From the NCBI RefSeq assembly GCF_000716595.1, contig NZ_JNXC01000006.1, positions 186,001 through 250,000 on the forward strand: DNA of 64,000 nt, in the 5' to 3' direction. This DNA is from Saccharothrix sp. NRRL B-16314 (GTDB lineage Bacteria; Actinomycetota; Actinomycetes; Mycobacteriales; Pseudonocardiaceae). A program made the position numbers and the translations under genes. This document shows, piece after piece, positions 15,648-25,473 of the stretch. A model generated the notes under the pieces. That model had not been told where the DNA came from. It did not search any database and worked only from the letters and a program-made list of their open reading frames with translations. The first letter of the stretch is position 1, and every line of letters starts with the position of its first letter.

Positions 15648-18600
15648 TCAACCCAGTCTGCCCAGGCCCCCTAACAATCCCCTAATGGATCGATCATTGG
15701 TCCACGCTGAAGCGGTTCCAGGTTGCCGGCGGCGGGCCGCCAGGATGACGTCCAGTTCCCACGCGCGGCCGAAAACACCCAGCTCCTCGCCCGCGGCGTC
15801 GGCCAGCCGCCGCACCGCCACGGACGCGGCCACACCCCGGACGTGCAGCGCATCCATCGCCTTCCGGTGCTCGGCGTGCACGCCCGGCTCGGCACCGTCG
15901 ACCGGCCGGAACGCCTCCCACGCCTGCTCCGTCAACTCGACCGACTCCTTGGTCTCGCCAAGCATCTCGTGGACCCGACCGAGCGATATCCGCAGATAGG
16001 CCGACGCGATCGGTTGATCAAGCCGGTCCAGGAGTTCGATCGCGCGGCGGCACGACTCGCCTCCCTGGTCGATCGCGCCCAGCTCGATCAACGCCGTGGA
16101 CAGGCTGCTCAGCACGACCGCGTGCAAGTCGACCTCCTTGGACTGTTCCGCGAGTGTGACCGCACGGCGGAGTTCCAGGACCGCTTCGGCGGCGTCGCCG
16201 CGACTGGCCAGCACGTGACCGAGCTGCCGCAGTGCCCGGATCGTGGCGCGCGGCTCGTCCGTGCCGCGACCGGCCCGCACCGCCCTGCGCGCCAGCGTCT
16301 CCGCCGCTGCGAGATCACCTTGCTGCCCTCGGCAGAAGCTGAGCAACACCAGGCTGCTGGTCAGCGCCGGCATGTCGCAGGCCGCCTCGAACACGTCGCG
16401 ACTCCGGGTGAGGACGTCGGCGGCGTCGGCGAACCGGCCGGCCCGCACCCAGACCTGGGCCAGGCTGAAGCCGGCCCGTGCCCTCGCCCACAGGTCGTCG
16501 CCACAGGCGGCGGCCACCGCGGAGGCCAGCTGCTCGATCTCCGCCATCCGGTGCCTGATCGACAGAAAGCCGCTCAACCGCTCGGTCGCGTCGAGCGCCT
16601 CGCGGTACCAGCCCAGCTCCGCGGCCTTCGGCAGCACAGCCATCAGGGTGTAGATCTCCGCGCTGTACCAGCGAAGTGGGTCCTGCCGGACGAAGTCGCA
16701 CACGTCGGCGGGCAGGTCGACCTCCGGGCCGGCCGGCCGCGGCGCCAGCCAGCCCGGTGGCGGCGGCACGTGCTGGTGGGCGAGCCGGACAAGCGAGTGC
16801 AGCGAGCCGAACAACCGTCGGAACGCCGCGCGGGCGGGCGATGCGAGGTCGGTGACCGCCCCGTCGGTTCGGGACAGTTGTTCGAGGGCGAAGGCACGGA
16901 CCACGTCGTGCATGGTGTACCGCTCGTACCGGCCGGCGACGGGCTCGATGAGGTGACTGGTCAGCAACTGGTGGATCACGCGGTCGGTCGACCGGTCCGG
17001 ATCGACGTCACCGCCGAGCGCGGCCAGCGCCCAGGGGGCGAGGGTGTCGGTCGGGGACAGGGCGAACCGGCGGAACACGACCCGTTCGAGTTCACCGAGG
17101 CCGCCGTGGGAGACGGCCAGGCCGGCCCGGACGTCGAGCTCACCGATGGTCAGCTCGTCCAGCAGCTGGTGCTGGTCGCTCATCCGCGCGGCGAGCGCCG
17201 ACATCGACCAGTGCGGGCGGGTCGCCAGCCGGGAGGCGACGACCCGGATGGCGAGCGGCAGGCGTCCGCACAGGTCGACCAGCTCCCGCGCGGATCCCGG
17301 TTCCCGGCCGACCCGCTCGGCACCCAGGATCGTGCCGAACAACGTCCACGCCTCGGCTTCGGTCAGCGGGCCGAGCTGGACGGCCGTCGCGGAGCTGAGC
17401 CCGGCGAGCATCCTGCGGCTCGACACCAGCACAGCGGTGCCGCCGGTGCCGGGCAACAACGGCCGCACCTGTTCCTCGTCCACCGCGTCGTCGAGCACGA
17501 CCAGCACACGCCGGCCCGCGAGCCTGCTGCGGTATTCCGCAGCTCGTTGCCCGGGGTCGTCGGGGATCGTGGTATCGGGGACGCCGAGCGCGCGCAGCAT
17601 CTCACCCAGGATCTCCCCCGTCGTCCTGACGCCTTCCGCGCCGCCGAGGTTCACGTACAGCTGCCCGTCGGGGAACTGGCTGGCCACCATATGTCCGATA
17701 TGGACGACAAGCGCTGTTTTGCCGACGCCTGGCTGCCCGCTCACGCACACCGTCACGACCGAGCGGCTGTCGTCGAACAAGCCGGTCAGCCGTCGGATGA
17801 CGCCGTCGCGGCCGACGAAGTCCGCCACCGCCATCGGCAGCTGGCGCGGCGGATCGGTCGTCGCCGCGCCGACGACCGGGCGCCGTGGCGGGTCACCGGC
17901 CAGGATCTGGCCCTGCAACACGGTCAGCTCGGGACCGGGCTCCAGGCCGAGTTCGTCCACGAGCGTGCGCCGGGCCTCGTCGTACACCGCCAAGGCCTCG
18001 GCCCGTTCGCCGGACGTCCACAGCGCACGCATCAGCAGCACCCGCAGCTGCTCCCGCAAGGGATAGCGGGCGACCAGCTCGCGCAGCTCCATGACCACGT
18101 CCCCGTGCCGGCCGAGTTCGATCTCCGCTGCCAGGCAGTCCTCGTGGACGGTGACCGCGGCGTGCGCCCAGCGCTGCGCCATTTCGTCCACCAGCGCACT
18201 GGACGCCGCCTGGCCACCGCCCAAAGAGCCGTCACCCGGCCAGAGCTTCAACGCGCTGCGCAGCAACAGGACCGCGGTTTCCTGATCCCCTTGCCGGGCA
18301 GCGGCCTGCCCCTCCGCGGCGAGCTGCTTGAACTCGACGAGGTCGCACTCGTGCGGTTCCAGGTCGAGCTGATACCCCTGCGAGGCCGAGCGAAGCCGGT
18401 GCTGACCACCCGGAGAGGCTTGCGCGAGCACACCTCGGAGCGCGGAGACGTAGTTGTGCAGGCTCGCGATGCTCGTCCGTGGTGGCATGTCGCCCCACAA
18501 CGCCTGGACCAGCCTGTTCAAGGTGACGATCTGCCCCCTGCTGGCTGCGAGAACCAGCAGCAGCACCGTCATCTTGCCCCGGGCAACCCCGATCTCACGA

Positions 18601-18674
18601 CCGTCGTCACCCAGCAGTCGCACCCGGCCGAAAACGTCGAGCCTCACGCCACCCCCAGCGCCATGAAGCGTCAT
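15648..18674 (-). CDS. AfsR-type SARP transcriptional activator (SARP - NB-ARC - TPR)
   Basis: 1008 residues. The N-terminal winged-helix DNA-binding domain (VRLDVFGRVRLLG to about residue 100) is followed by a bacterial activation domain with ALAVYDEARRTLVDELGLEPG near 240. An NB-ARC ATPase follows with Walker A GQPGVGKTALV near 320 and Walker B VLVVLDDA near 400, then a C-terminal array of TPR-like helices. Such proteins activate antibiotic operons. ATG 18674 is used; TTG 18680 and GTG 18647 are alternatives, and no start has a strong ribosome site. It lies next to the polyketide/Dap cluster and is its most likely pathway activator. Confidence 0.92.
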   Translation of the reverse strand: MTLHGAGGGVRLDVFGRVRLLGDDGREIGVARGKMTVLLLVLAASRGQIVTLNRLVQALWGDMPPRTSIASLHNYVSALRGVLAQASPGGQHRLRSASQGYQLDLEPHECDLVEFKQLAAEGQAAARQGDQETAVLLLRSALKLWPGDGSLGGGQAASSALVDEMAQRWAHAAVTVHEDCLAAEIELGRHGDVVMELRELVARYPLREQLRVLLMRALWTSGERAEALAVYDEARRTLVDELGLEPGPELTVLQGQILAGDPPRRPVVGAATTDPPRQLPMAVADFVGRDGVIRRLTGLFDDSRSVVTVCVSGQPGVGKTALVVHIGHMVASQFPDGQLYVNLGGAEGVRTTGEILGEMLRALGVPDTTIPDDPGQRAAEYRSRLAGRRVLVVLDDAVDEEQVRPLLPGTGGTAVLVSSRRMLAGLSSATAVQLGPLTEAEAWTLFGTILGAERVGREPGSARELVDLCGRLPLAIRVVASRLATRPHWSMSALAARMSDQHQLLDELTIGELDVRAGLAVSHGGLGELERVVFRRFALSPTDTLAPWALAALGGDVDPDRSTDRVIHQLLTSHLIEPVAGRYERYTMHDVVRAFALEQLSRTDGAVTDLASPARAAFRRLFGSLHSLVRLAHQHVPPPPGWLAPRPAGPEVDLPADVCDFVRQDPLRWYSAEIYTLMAVLPKAAELGWYREALDATERLSGFLSIRHRMAEIEQLASAVAAACGDDLWARARAGFSLAQVWVRAGRFADAADVLTRSRDVFEAACDMPALTSSLVLLSFCRGQQGDLAAAETLARRAVRAGRGTDEPRATIRALRQLGHVLASRGDAAEAVLELRRAVTLAEQSKEVDLHAVVLSSLSTALIELGAIDQGGESCRRAIELLDRLDQPIASAYLRISLGRVHEMLGETKESVELTEQAWEAFRPVDGAEPGVHAEHRKAMDALHVRGVAASVAVRRLADAAGEELGVFGRAWELDVILAARRRQPGTASAWTNDRSIRGLLGGLGRLG

Positions 18675-19095
18675 ATGCAATTCGTATCAATGCGCCACCG
18701 TAAACCCAAGTAAACCCTGCGTCAACTGTCGTAATGCCGGGAACATAATGAAATACCTTGGCCGCCGACACCTTACGCGCGAGGCACGTCAACAGGTCGG
18801 CGAAGTATGCACCGAGCGTAGTCTTCCGGCCGTGGGCCTACTCGCGGGTCGGAATCTCCGGCACACCGCAACCTCACCGATCACGACGGCCGTGATTGGC
18901 GCCCCAAAAGTGTATCCGGCGAGATCGCAGGCGTGATCCTCGTTTCCGGGCGCACGTCATCATCCAAAATGGACATCCGCGCGCACCGGGCGCGAACCTC
19001 GACCACCGACTCCGCAAGGTGACCTCCCGACTCTCGCCACCTGTGCCGTCGAACACGTACAGCCACCTGCACCGAGTCCAGCACGAGACCTCTCA

Positions 19096-19157
19096 GCAGC
19101 CAACGCGCACTTCACACCCACGAACGGCAGCCAACGCGCACTTCACACCCACGAACG
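19096..19157. repeat. Perfect 31-nt tandem duplication
   Basis: Two identical, directly adjacent 31-nt units occupy 19096-19126 and 19127-19157. There are no spacers and only two copies, so it is a simple tandem duplication and not a CRISPR array. It lies in the gene-poor stretch and has no obvious function. Confidence 0.9.
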
Positions 19158-19899
19158 ATCGATCCGCGCGCGTCCCGCGTGGGCGCCGCCGCACGCCGGG
19201 CGCCCCGCCGCGACCACGTGCCCGCACCGCGACGAGCCCGTCCACCTCCACCTCCAGCGCCGGAGCGAGTACGCGCGAACCCCCGGTCACCTCGACTGCC
19301 TCGCGGGTGACCGGAGAGCGACCGCGACCCCACACACTCGACCACCCGCGAGGTACGTCCTCGCCAAGCAGCTTCGCATCCCCGAACTCTCCGAGGGCAT
19401 CGACCGAGGATGCGCAGCGCAGGCGTCGGCGTACTCGTCCGGTTCAGGCGGCGGACGGGCCGCTCCTACCCATACCGGACAAACTGGTCACCAAGCACAC
19501 CCGCACGGCGTCGCCACGACCGGCGGGCACCGTCGCGCGCACGACGTTCCCGCTGGTCGCCCCCGACAAACATCAGAACGCCTTTCACCCTGCCCGCCTC
19601 CCCGGCAAGCGAATCACGTCCGAATATCTTCACATTCACACTTCCGACCGAGGGGTCGATGAATAGAGCCCGCTTCGATCCAGGATTTGCAGGTCCGAGG
19701 AAGGCGACACGTCATGGGATTCGTCGACAACCCGTCGCGCAACACACGATCGACAACCGATCGGCTCGCCTGGGAGCAGGCATGCACCGGGTGGTCACAG
19801 CACGTGCTCCGCGGGGTTGCGCCCACGCGGCCTGCCGCCTTGTCGGCGGGACCCGTGCCCGATGCCACAGCTGATCGTCACGTTATGAGATCAGCGATT

Positions 19900-19933
19900 C
19901 CGCTGGTGTCCGGTGAACACCGGACACCAGCGG
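19900..19933. terminator. Terminator hairpin after pnkp
   Basis: A perfect 16-bp stem (19900-19915 with 19918-19933) with a 2-nt apparent loop lies about 40 nt beyond the stop of the minus-strand pnkp gene. Position and stability fit a transcription terminator for the hen1-pnkp operon. Confidence 0.82.
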
Positions 19934-19975
19934 TTCCGCCCCCCCCTGGCCGGGTGCGGTGACCGGGTCACCGCG

Positions 19976-22465
19976 CTACAGCCTCGGGTCGACCGGCTCG
20001 GACTCCAGCGCGAGCACGGCGAACACGCACTCGTGCACCCGCCACAAGGGCTCGTCGCGGGCAACGCGCTCCAACGCCTCCAGGCCCAGCGCGTACTCGC
20101 GGATCGCGAGCGAGCGCTTCGCGCCGAGACCACGCTTGCGCAGGCGCTCCAGGTTCTCCGGCTCGGTGTAGTCCGGGCCGTAGATGATCCGCAGGTACTC
20201 GCGCCCGCGCACCTTCACGCCCGGCTGCACCAGGCCGCGCTCACCGCGCACCAGGTTGGCCAGCGGCTTGACGACCATGCCCTCGCCGCCGTCCGCCGTC
20301 AGGTCCTCCCACCAGCGGATGCCCGCCGCGACCTGCTCGTCGTCGGTGGTGTCGACCACCAGGTGCCGCGTGCGGGTGAACAGGTCGCCCTGGAGCCGCC
20401 CGAGCACGTCGAGGTGCCACCGGTGGTCGCGGTCGTGGAACGTCCGGCCGCGTGCGGCGAGCAGCTGGAACGGCGCGATCGTGACGCCCGCCAGCCCGTC
20501 GGTCGGCCGGCAGTACCGCCGGTAGGCGTCGCGGTAGCCGATCGCGTTCGCCAGCCTGCTTTCGGTGCGACGCAGGAGATCCGTGACGTCGATGCCACGC
20601 CCCGCGGTCTGCGCCAGCACGTCGACCGCCGGGCCGAGCGCACCCGTGGCCGCCGCGCCGACCGAGGCGTACTGCTCCTTGATCAGCCCGGCCGCCTTGG
20701 CGTTCCACGGCAGCAGCTCCGCGTCGAACAGCAGCCAGTCGGTGTCGAACTCCTCCCACAGACCGGCCTTGGTCACCTCCTCGCGGACGCGCGCCAGCAG
20801 TTCGTCGGCCAACGGCGCGTCGAAGAAGGCGCGGCCGGTGCGCGTGTGGATCACACCGCCGTCGTCCCTGCGCACCAGGACGACCGCGCGCGAGCCCATG
20901 TGCTTCTCCTCGCAGATCACCTCGCGCACGCCCACGTTCCGGTAGTCCGCGAAGGCGTCCTCCGGGTGCTCCAGCACGTCCTCACGCCGCGAGGTCGCCG
21001 TGGGCGCCATCGTCGGCGGCAGGTACAGCAGCGCGTGCGGGTCGATCGCGAAGCGGCTCATCACCTCCAGCGCGGACGCGGCCTGCTCGGGGCGCACGCC
21101 GATCCGGCCCCGGTGCGCCGTCTCCACGAACCGGTTGCCGGTGACGTCGGACAGGGCGAGCACGTCCGGCTCACGTTCCGCTTCCGGCACGACGAGCGGG
21201 CGCACCGGCTCGTACCAGGTCTCGTGCGCGTCGACCGAGACGACCTCGCGCTCCGGGTAGCGCATCGCGGTCAGCCTGCCGCCGAACACCACACCCGTGT
21301 CCAGGCACATGGTGTTGTTGACCCACTCCACCTCCGGCATCGGCGTGTGCCCGTAGAGGACGGTCGCCTTGCCCCGGTACTCGGTCGCCCACGGGTAGCG
21401 CACCGGCAGGCCGTACTCGTCGGTCTCGCCGGTGGTGTCGCCGTAGAGCGCGAAGCTGCGCACCCGCGCCGACGCGCGGCCGTGGAAGCGCTCCGGCAGG
21501 CCGGCGTGCGCGATCACCAGGTTGCCGGCGTCGAGCACGTAGTGCGCGATCAGGCCGTCGCAGAACCGCTCGACCCGCGCGCGGAACTCCTCCGGCTCGG
21601 CCGCGAGCTGCGCCAGCGACTCGGCCAGACCGTGCTTGACCTGCACGTTCCGGCCGCGCAGCGCGCGCACCAGCTTCTGCTCGTGGTTACCGCACACGGC
21701 GAACGCGTGCCCGGCCTCGACCATGCCCATGACGAGGCGCAGCACACCGGGCGTGTCGGGGCCGCGGTCGACGAGGTCGCCGACGAACGCCGCGCGCCGG
21801 CCCTCGGGCGGAACGGCGTCCACCGGACGTCCCTCCGCGTCGCGCACCAGCGCGTAGCCGAGCTTGACGAGCAGGTCCTCCAGCTCGGCGCGGCACCCGT
21901 GCACGTCGCCGATCACGTCGAACGGTCCGGTCTCGTGGCGCAGGTCGTTGAGCAGCTTCTCCGGCACGATGACCGCTTCGTCCACTTCGGACTGTGCGCG
22001 CAGCACGTGCACCCGCTTGAAGCCCTCCTTGCCGAGGAACCTCAACGACTTCCGCAACGCCATCCGGTGCCGCCGCACGACGTGCGCGCCGAAGTCGCGG
22101 TCCGGGCGGGTGGCGTTGCGCTCCAGGCAGACCTCCTCCGACGTGTCGAGCACGATGGCGACCGGCAGCACGTTGTGCTCGCGGGCCAGCTCGACCAGGT
22201 GCGCGCGGTCGGCCCGCTGCACGTTCGTCGCGTCGATCACGGTGGTCCGGCCCGCGTCCAACCGCTTGCCCGCCACGAAGTGCAGCACCTCGAACGCGGC
22301 GGCGGACGCCGACTGGTCGTTCTCGTCGTCGGCGACCAGCCCGCGGAAGTAGTCGCTGGACAGGACCTGGGTGGGTAGGAAGTGCTTGCGCGCGAACGTG
22401 GACTTGCCCGAGCCGGACGCGCCGACCAGGACCACCAGGCACAGGTCCGGGATCTTGAGCTCCAT
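19976..22465 (-). CDS. pnkp: Polynucleotide kinase-phosphatase-ligase of the bacterial RNA repair system
   Basis: 829 residues in three modules. The N-terminal 5'-kinase has P-loop GASGSGKST near residue 16. The central metallophosphatase (2',3'-phosphatase) has GDVHGC, GDLVDRGPD and GNHE. The C-terminal nucleotidyltransferase/ligase has EEKHMGSRAVV (adenylated Lys) and GEGMVVKP. The enzyme heals and prepares broken RNA ends, and with Hen1 ligates them so that the junction carries a 2'-O-methyl group resistant to renewed cleavage. The ATG overlaps the hen1 stop by one base (TGATG), so the two are made together. Length and domain order match the Clostridium thermocellum-type enzyme. Confidence 0.95.
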   Translation of the reverse strand: MELKIPDLCLVVLVGASGSGKSTFARKHFLPTQVLSSDYFRGLVADDENDQSASAAAFEVLHFVAGKRLDAGRTTVIDATNVQRADRAHLVELAREHNVLPVAIVLDTSEEVCLERNATRPDRDFGAHVVRRHRMALRKSLRFLGKEGFKRVHVLRAQSEVDEAVIVPEKLLNDLRHETGPFDVIGDVHGCRAELEDLLVKLGYALVRDAEGRPVDAVPPEGRRAAFVGDLVDRGPDTPGVLRLVMGMVEAGHAFAVCGNHEQKLVRALRGRNVQVKHGLAESLAQLAAEPEEFRARVERFCDGLIAHYVLDAGNLVIAHAGLPERFHGRASARVRSFALYGDTTGETDEYGLPVRYPWATEYRGKATVLYGHTPMPEVEWVNNTMCLDTGVVFGGRLTAMRYPEREVVSVDAHETWYEPVRPLVVPEAEREPDVLALSDVTGNRFVETAHRGRIGVRPEQAASALEVMSRFAIDPHALLYLPPTMAPTATSRREDVLEHPEDAFADYRNVGVREVICEEKHMGSRAVVLVRRDDGGVIHTRTGRAFFDAPLADELLARVREEVTKAGLWEEFDTDWLLFDAELLPWNAKAAGLIKEQYASVGAAATGALGPAVDVLAQTAGRGIDVTDLLRRTESRLANAIGYRDAYRRYCRPTDGLAGVTIAPFQLLAARGRTFHDRDHRWHLDVLGRLQGDLFTRTRHLVVDTTDDEQVAAGIRWWEDLTADGGEGMVVKPLANLVRGERGLVQPGVKVRGREYLRIIYGPDYTEPENLERLRKRGLGAKRSLAIREYALGLEALERVARDEPLWRVHECVFAVLALESEPVDPRL

Positions 22466-23868
22466 CAGTTGTCCTCCCCCGTGCGGTCCTGCTCGACCAG
22501 GCTGAACGCGGCGAGCTGCGTCGGCGCGCCGCGTTCGGCGTCCACCGGCCCGATCGGCAGGTGGGTCACGGTGTAGCCGTGCCTGGCCGCGACGCCCGTC
22601 GTCCACTCCTCGAACTCGGCCCTGGTCCACTCGAACCGGTGATCCGAGTGCCGGTGCTGCCCTGCCGGCAACGTCTCGAACAGCGCGTTGTACTCGACGT
22701 TCGGGGTGCTGACCAGGACCGTGCGCGGGCGCGCGACGACGAACACGGAGTGCTCCAACGCGGGCAGGCGGTCCGGGTCGAGGTGTTCCACGACCTCCAT
22801 CAGCACGGCGGCGTCGTACCCCTTCAGCTCCGGGTCGGCGTAGGTCAGCGAGGACTGGCGCAGCGTGAGCCGATCGCGCTGTCGGTCCGACATCCTGTCC
22901 AGCCTGAGCTTCCGCGCGGCGATGGCGAGGGCGCGCGCGGACACGTCCACGCCCTGGACACCGGTGAACTCCGGGTGTTCGAGGAGAGCACGCAGCAACG
23001 CGCCGTCACCGCAGCCGAGGTCCAGGACCGTGCGCGCGCCGGCCTGCCTGAGCTGGTCGACGATCGCCTCCCGGCGCTGCACGGCCAGTGAGATCCTGGG
23101 TTCGGTGAGCGCGTTGTCCAGCTCCTCCGGCTCGACCTCCTCCACGTCGGCCAAGCGGGACAGCGCGGACTGCACCAGCGGGCGCCGGCGCATCAGGTAC
23201 CGGGTGGTGATCAGCTCGCGGTCCGGGTGCGCACCGAGCCACCCCTCCCCCGCGCGCAGCAGCTTGTCGACCTCGTCTTCGGCGACCCAGTAGTGCTTGT
23301 TGCCGTCGAGGACGGGGAGCAGGACGTAGAGGTGCTTCAAGGCGTCGGACAGGGTGAGGGTGCCGGTGAGGGTCACGTCGGCGTACCGCGAGTCGTCGTC
23401 ACCACCGTCGCCGTCGCCATCGCCACCGTTGCCGTCGCCGAGCGGGATGGGGGTGATGTGGGTGGTCCAGCCCAGCGGCGTGAAGAGGCGTTCCACCAGG
23501 CGGTGCGGCAGGACCGGGACGCGGACCGTCAACGGGATCGGTGTGGCGGCAACGTCCCCGCGCGACTTGCTGCGGCCGTTCATCGCGGTGCGGAAGACCG
23601 AGCCGAGGGCGACGGTCAGCAGCGATCCGGCGACGTACGGGCGGTCGTTGACGTATTGCGTCAGCGTGCTGCCCGGCCCGCGCACCAGGGCGACCGGGTC
23701 GACCTCCAGCAGGAGCGCCACCGTGCACTCCTCCTCGTCCGCCCGCGGGTAGAAGACGTGGGCGGTACCGGAGGACGTGGTGAACGACTGCGCGCGCTCG
23801 GGATGCTTGTGCAGGAGGTGGCTGAGGTCGGTGGCGGGGCGGTGGGTCGTGGTCAGGGTGAGCAGCAC
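22465..23868 (-). CDS. hen1: Bacterial Hen1 3'-terminal RNA ribose 2'-O-methyltransferase
   Basis: 467 residues. The N-terminal half (about 1-250) is the Hen1-specific domain that activates Pnkp ligase. The C-terminal half is the SAM-dependent methyltransferase with LDLGCGDGALL, and the metal motif EVVEHLD with a distal His in HSDHRFEW, as in HEN1 enzymes. It methylates the 2'-OH at the 3' end of damaged RNA before ligation. A low-complexity Gly/Asp insertion (about 20 residues near 145-165) is unusual and probably a flexible loop. The gene immediately precedes and overlaps pnkp. Confidence 0.94.
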   Translation of the reverse strand: MLLTLTTTHRPATDLSHLLHKHPERAQSFTTSSGTAHVFYPRADEEECTVALLLEVDPVALVRGPGSTLTQYVNDRPYVAGSLLTVALGSVFRTAMNGRSKSRGDVAATPIPLTVRVPVLPHRLVERLFTPLGWTTHITPIPLGDGNGGDGDGDGGDDDSRYADVTLTGTLTLSDALKHLYVLLPVLDGNKHYWVAEDEVDKLLRAGEGWLGAHPDRELITTRYLMRRRPLVQSALSRLADVEEVEPEELDNALTEPRISLAVQRREAIVDQLRQAGARTVLDLGCGDGALLRALLEHPEFTGVQGVDVSARALAIAARKLRLDRMSDRQRDRLTLRQSSLTYADPELKGYDAAVLMEVVEHLDPDRLPALEHSVFVVARPRTVLVSTPNVEYNALFETLPAGQHRHSDHRFEWTRAEFEEWTTGVAARHGYTVTHLPIGPVDAERGAPTQLAAFSLVEQDRTGEDN

Positions 23869-23910
23869 GCGGTCGAGTGTGGACGACCGCGTGCCGCTCC
23901 CGCTGCCGAA

Positions 23911-25056
23911 TTACGGGTAGAGGTTCTGCACCGACGCGTAGTCGGACGCGGTGTGGCTCCGCAGCCGGCTCGTGTGGATGCCGGTGTCCGGGTTCTCACA
24001 GCTCGGGTCCGGGCAGAACATGAACGAGTTGATGCCGCCGATGATGCCGAGCCGCGTGGTCGAGTCGAAGGCCGCCAACCACGGGCCGCCGCTGGCGCCC
24101 GGACCCATCAGGCAGTCCGAGTAGTGGTAGCGGTTCTGCCACACCTGGACGGTGTCGACCAGGTCGGCGCACCGGACCTGGTACTCGCCGCCCAGGCCCA
24201 CCCAGGTCGGTCGGGCCGGGTACCCGTACAGGTGCATCTCCACCTGCCACACGTTCTCGTAGCCGAACGAGATGCCGTTGGCGCCCGTCACGTCCTGGAT
24301 CGGCACACCGTTGTTGAAGTGCGCCACGCCGAACGCCCAGTCGCAGGCGGTCTCCACGTCGGTGTAGCAGGACGACGTGAAGGCGGCGGCGAGCCACCAC
24401 ACACCCAGCGGCGCCGTGCCGTAGTCGTACCGCGGTACGAAGGCGACCGCGTCGATGCCCGGGGTGTCCAGGCAGTGGGCGGCCGTCATCACCGTGGACC
24501 TGTTGTTGGCCACCACGACCGCGGCCGAGCACAGGGACCTGACCGTGTCCCCTTCGAGCATGAACAGCTTGCCCACCGCGGACGACGGGGTCGTGCCGTC
24601 GTAGGTCAGCGCGGCGGGTCGGATGGTGCCGTCCGCCGTGGAGGCTGCCACGCCGGTTGCCGTGCCGACGACCGGCGGCACGGTGATCTCCACGCCCCTG
24701 TCGACGTCCACCCGCTCGTCGACCACACGCTCGTCGACCGCCTTGTCCGGCACCGGCCCTCGCGCCGGCACCTGCGCCGTCAGCGGCGGCTGGTCGAGCG
24801 ATTCCAGGTACGCGATCTGGTCCTCGGTGCTCCAACTCCGGATCGAGGACTGGACGTGCGCGCCGCCGTGCGCCCTCGGCTCCCCGAACTCGATCTTCCG
24901 CGGCGCCTGCCACCCGCTCGGCGGCTGCACGCGCTCCCCGTTGACCACCAGGTCTTCCCGCACTTCACCCTGCCCGACCGCGACGCCACCGCTCACGGCG
25001 GCCGACATCGCCACCACCACCGCGGCAAGGCTCAAGGACAGCACTCTTCGACGCAT
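23911..25056 (-). CDS. Secreted trypsin-fold serine protease
   Basis: 381 residues. A signal peptide (MRRRVLSLSLAAVVVAMSAA...) is followed by a propeptide-like stretch to about 130. The catalytic residues appear as His in MTAAHCLD, Asp in CDWAFGVAHF and Ser in GPGASGGPWL, which gives an S1-family glutamyl-endopeptidase-like enzyme. Several Cys pairs suggest disulfides, consistent with export. It stands alone, 42 nt from hen1 on the same strand, with no evident functional link. Substrate specificity cannot be read. Confidence 0.87.
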   Translation of the reverse strand: MRRRVLSLSLAAVVVAMSAAVSGGVAVGQGEVREDLVVNGERVQPPSGWQAPRKIEFGEPRAHGGAHVQSSIRSWSTEDQIAYLESLDQPPLTAQVPARGPVPDKAVDERVVDERVDVDRGVEITVPPVVGTATGVAASTADGTIRPAALTYDGTTPSSAVGKLFMLEGDTVRSLCSAAVVVANNRSTVMTAAHCLDTPGIDAVAFVPRYDYGTAPLGVWWLAAAFTSSCYTDVETACDWAFGVAHFNNGVPIQDVTGANGISFGYENVWQVEMHLYGYPARPTWVGLGGEYQVRCADLVDTVQVWQNRYHYSDCLMGPGASGGPWLAAFDSTTRLGIIGGINSFMFCPDPSCENPDTGIHTSRLRSHTASDYASVQNLYP

Positions 25057-25473
25057 TTCCGTCCCCCACAGGACATCGCCCCGACGCCCGTCGCCGGGTA
25101 CGGCGCTGAATGCTTTCAGCGGCCTTGTCCCGCCGTGAACCTCCGCGGGACCGCAGAGCCGTTCCGCTGCCCGGCGCAGTGGGCTGGTGCGTTGGGACGG
25201 AAGCCGCGCAGGTCAATGGTGGGCCGGCGATATCCGGTGACAAGCGTCATATCGCACCTGCTCCGGCAACCTGCGAAATGGTTCGGCGCGATCGGGCAAT
25301 TCGCTGATAAATTGGCGGATAACAGGAGACAATGAGAGGCCACACGGCACCGGAGTACCGCTGCACCGTTTGGCCCACAGTGGCACATCCGACCGTGGAC
25401 TACCCTCGATCGTGCCTCGCCGCGCCGTTCGGCGCGGCATTGCACGTGCTGCACCGGCGACCGGAAGATATCC
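25057..25473. promoter_or_regulatory. Divergent promoter region, protease / ATP-grasp operon
   Basis: 417 nt between the divergent protease and ATP-grasp genes. An AT-richer segment at 25291-25322 contains two imperfect copies of AATTsGCkGATAA in tandem, a possible operator. An AGGAG before ATG 25332 opens a frame that runs into the ATP-grasp gene out of phase and shows no protein features. Confidence 0.45.

Larger units (their letters stand above)
18675..19975. other. Long region without credible genes
   Basis: About 1.3 kb separates the SARP gene from the RNA-repair pair. The first 100 nt are AT-richer and probably hold the SARP promoter. The remaining open frames are rich in Arg, Pro, Thr and Ser, lack ribosome sites and show no domain. 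The region contains a tandem repeat (19096-19157) and the pnkp terminator (19900-19933). It looks like the boundary of the biosynthetic cluster. Confidence 0.6.

Noticed and set aside
15723..18713. 996-codon plus-strand frame opposite the SARP gene
   Set aside because: It is the antisense shadow of a clearly conserved SARP/NB-ARC/TPR protein, with Arg/Gln/His-rich composition and no motif.
19096..19157. Possible CRISPR array
   Set aside because: Only two copies, directly abutting, no spacers and no cas genes in the window.
18896..19666. 256-codon plus-strand frame in the gene-poor region
   Set aside because: Dominated by Arg, Thr, Pro and Ser, contains the tandem repeat, has no ribosome site and no family resemblance.
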